DNA of 5,088 nucleotides, taken from contig DAOVEW010000133.1 in the NCBI GenBank assembly GCA_030668755.1, positions 1-5,088 on the forward strand. Direction: 5' to 3'. The position numbers were made by a program, and so were the translations under genes. The notes under the pieces were generated by a model that was not told the origin of the DNA, did no database searches, and was given only the letters and a program-made list of their open reading frames with translations. Positions within the stretch are counted from its first letter, which is position 1. The number at the start of each line of letters is the position of its first letter. Source of the DNA: Bacillota bacterium. Lineage in GTDB: Bacteria > Armatimonadota > Hebobacteria > Hebobacterales > Hebobacteraceae. This document shows positions 3,960-5,088 of this stretch, one piece after another.

Positions 3960-5088
3960 CCGCGCGGCCCCCAGTCGGCCGGTCGCCGCTCCTCCCAGGG
4001 AGGGGGCTCTGGAATGCCGAACATCCGCCTCTTCTCCGCCAGGTAGTAGCGGTAGTTCTCGAACGTCACATCGGGCGGCACGCGATGGTCCACGTGGGGG
4101 ATCCAGCCGCCCTCCGCTACGTACGGAGCGATGCGGCTGAGCTCCTTGGCAATGGCCTGCTTTCCCTCGATCAGCGCGCGCTTGTTCACCCCGCCCAGCA
4201 GCAGCAGTCGCTTCCCGTGCCGATCCCGAAGCGCGACCGGATCGCTTCCCGCCGCCACCTCCACCGGAAACATGCAGTTCACGCCGGAGTCGAGCCACAG
4301 CGGCACCAATTGGTTGATGTTGCCATCGCAATCCGTGTAGACGACGTCGCACCCGTGGTTGCGCAAGAGCTCAGTGATGCGTTGGTATCGCGGCGCCATC
4401 AGCTCCTCGAAGCTCGCCGGAGAGATCATCGGGCCCTGGTTGAAGCACATGTCTTCCCAACCCGCGCCGAAGTCTATCTCCACATCTCCGGCAACGGCCC
4501 CGATGGTTCGCAGCACCAGTTGGGTGATCTGCTCCATGATCTCCTCGACCAGGCCCGGGTTATCATGGACCATCATGGCGGCCCGCTCGAACCCCATCCA
4601 GTCCCGCATCCGCCCGTAGAGGCTCCCGATGTCGATGCCGAGCGGATAATCGCGCGCCGCGTACTCCCGCTTGAGCCGCTCCCAGCGCTCTCCCTTGGGC
4701 ACTCGCCGGGGATCGTTCGGATCGAGGCGCGGCTTGAACTCGCGCTCCCACTCTTCGGGTCCCTTCAGCAGGAAATCCAGGAAGTGCGGGATGGAATCGC
4801 GCCCGGAGGCGTGGATCTCACACGTCGCCCCGTGCTCGTCCCGGATCAGGGTGTGCTCTCCGCGCTCCTCCAGGACCCGGCGCTCGAACCCCGGCAGCAG
4901 CCCCTGGTTCACTGGTATCTCTCGCCGGGGCGCGAAGCCGAAGTAGACATCCCCCTTCGGCAGCGTGTCAATCTCCCTGGGCAGCCCCTGCTCGTGCCAC
5001 GTGGTCAGCGTATTCTCCCACCAACCGAACTCCTCGTCCGGAACATGATCCACCGGCTGGAAATGCATCGTCCGCAGCCAGCGCTCTC
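3956..5088 (-). CDS. Uroporphyrinogen decarboxylase (URO-D) superfamily protein, not HemE; 5' end beyond right edge
   Basis: This is a TIM-barrel protein of the URO-D / cobamide methyltransferase (MtaA-like) superfamily. Numbered from the first in-window Met (5068), visible motifs include EIDFGAGWEDM (197-207), GPMISPASFEELMAPRYQRI (212-231), CDVVYTDCDGNINQLVPLWL (240-259), GVNCMFPVEVAAG, LLLLGGVNKRAL and the C-terminal HRVPPDVTFENYRYYL (328-343). It lacks the HemE signature (RQAGRYLPEY type) near the N-terminus and any clear HxC zinc motif of MtaA/MtbA, so haem synthesis is unlikely and the substrate is unknown; a methyl-transfer or catabolic role is possible. The frame stays open upstream of that Met to the edge, reading ERWLRT just before MHFQPVDHVP, which matches the usual opening of this family. 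The true start is therefore outside the window, probably by only a few codons. The stop overlaps the Nudix start by four bases. Confidence 0.88.
   Translation of the reverse strand, partial: ERWLRTMHFQPVDHVPDEEFGWWENTLTTWHEQGLPREIDTLPKGDVYFGFAPRREIPVNQGLLPGFERRVLEERGEHTLIRDEHGATCEIHASGRDSIPHFLDFLLKGPEEWEREFKPRLDPNDPRRVPKGERWERLKREYAARDYPLGIDIGSLYGRMRDWMGFERAAMMVHDNPGLVEEIMEQITQLVLRTIGAVAGDVEIDFGAGWEDMCFNQGPMISPASFEELMAPRYQRITELLRNHGCDVVYTDCDGNINQLVPLWLDSGVNCMFPVEVAAGSDPVALRDRHGKRLLLLGGVNKRALIEGKQAIAKELSRIAPYVAEGGWIPHVDHRVPPDVTFENYRYYLAEKRRMFGIPEPPPWEERRPADWGPRG

Noticed and set aside
3960..4352. Long upstream extension of the Nudix reading frame, with an ATG at 4352
   Set aside because: It lies wholly within the URO-D-superfamily gene in another frame and has low-complexity Arg/Gly-rich sequence without any domain. 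The GTG at 3959 with the GTGA overlap is the sensible start.
5066..5068. Taking the Met at 5068 as the start of the URO-D-like protein
   Set aside because: The frame continues open to the window edge with family-like residues (ERWLRT before MHFQP), so this Met is internal.
1..5088. A previously undescribed system such as a defence island, mobile element or CRISPR array
   Set aside because: All genes but ylqD and the URO-D-like protein belong to well-known housekeeping or enzyme families. There are no direct repeat arrays, terminal inverted repeats, integrase or transposase genes, or toxin-antitoxin-like pairs.

Overview
All seven genes read on the minus strand, so the window is best read from its right end to its left. 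It carries the ffh-rpsP-khpA-ylqD-rimM-trmD cluster, a gene order known from Bacillus subtilis and relatives. Upstream of it lies a second, two-gene unit encoding a URO-D-superfamily protein and a Nudix hydrolase. The DNA is GC-rich with strong Shine-Dalgarno sequences (AGGAGG, GGAGG), and four of the seven visible start codons are GTG. YlqD, this gene order and a non-HemE URO-D protein together suggest a GC-rich bacterium of the Bacillota / Cyanobacteriota / Armatimonadota side of the tree, probably an environmental genome. That placement is an inference and a weak one.

Right part (about 3474-5088): the URO-D-superfamily gene runs off the right edge, so its true start is not in the window. 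Its stop overlaps the GTG start of the Nudix gene in a GTGA, so the two are probably translationally coupled. A 132-bp gap (3342-3473) after the ffh long-ORF limit holds a near-consensus sigma-70 promoter (TTGACA, 18 bp, TATACT with an extended TG) that points into ffh.

Left part (1-3296): from that promoter come ffh (signal recognition particle GTPase), rpsP (ribosomal protein bS16 with an unusual acidic tail), khpA (KH-domain RNA-binding protein), ylqD (coiled-coil protein of unknown role), rimM (30S maturation factor) and trmD (tRNA m1G37 methyltransferase, cut by the left edge). Spacings are 18 bp, 89 bp, a 20-bp overlap, 5 bp and a 4-bp overlap, as expected for a single transcript. The products join protein targeting, small-subunit assembly and tRNA modification, so the operon ties membrane protein export to ribosome production.

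I found no mobile element, CRISPR array, tRNA, rRNA or convincing intrinsic terminator. I also see no new multi-gene system. The points worth a second look are the long acidic tail on bS16, the tightly overlapped khpA-ylqD pair, the dyad inside the ffh promoter, a 14-bp perfect palindrome in the Nudix gene, and the coupling of a URO-D-like protein to a Nudix enzyme.
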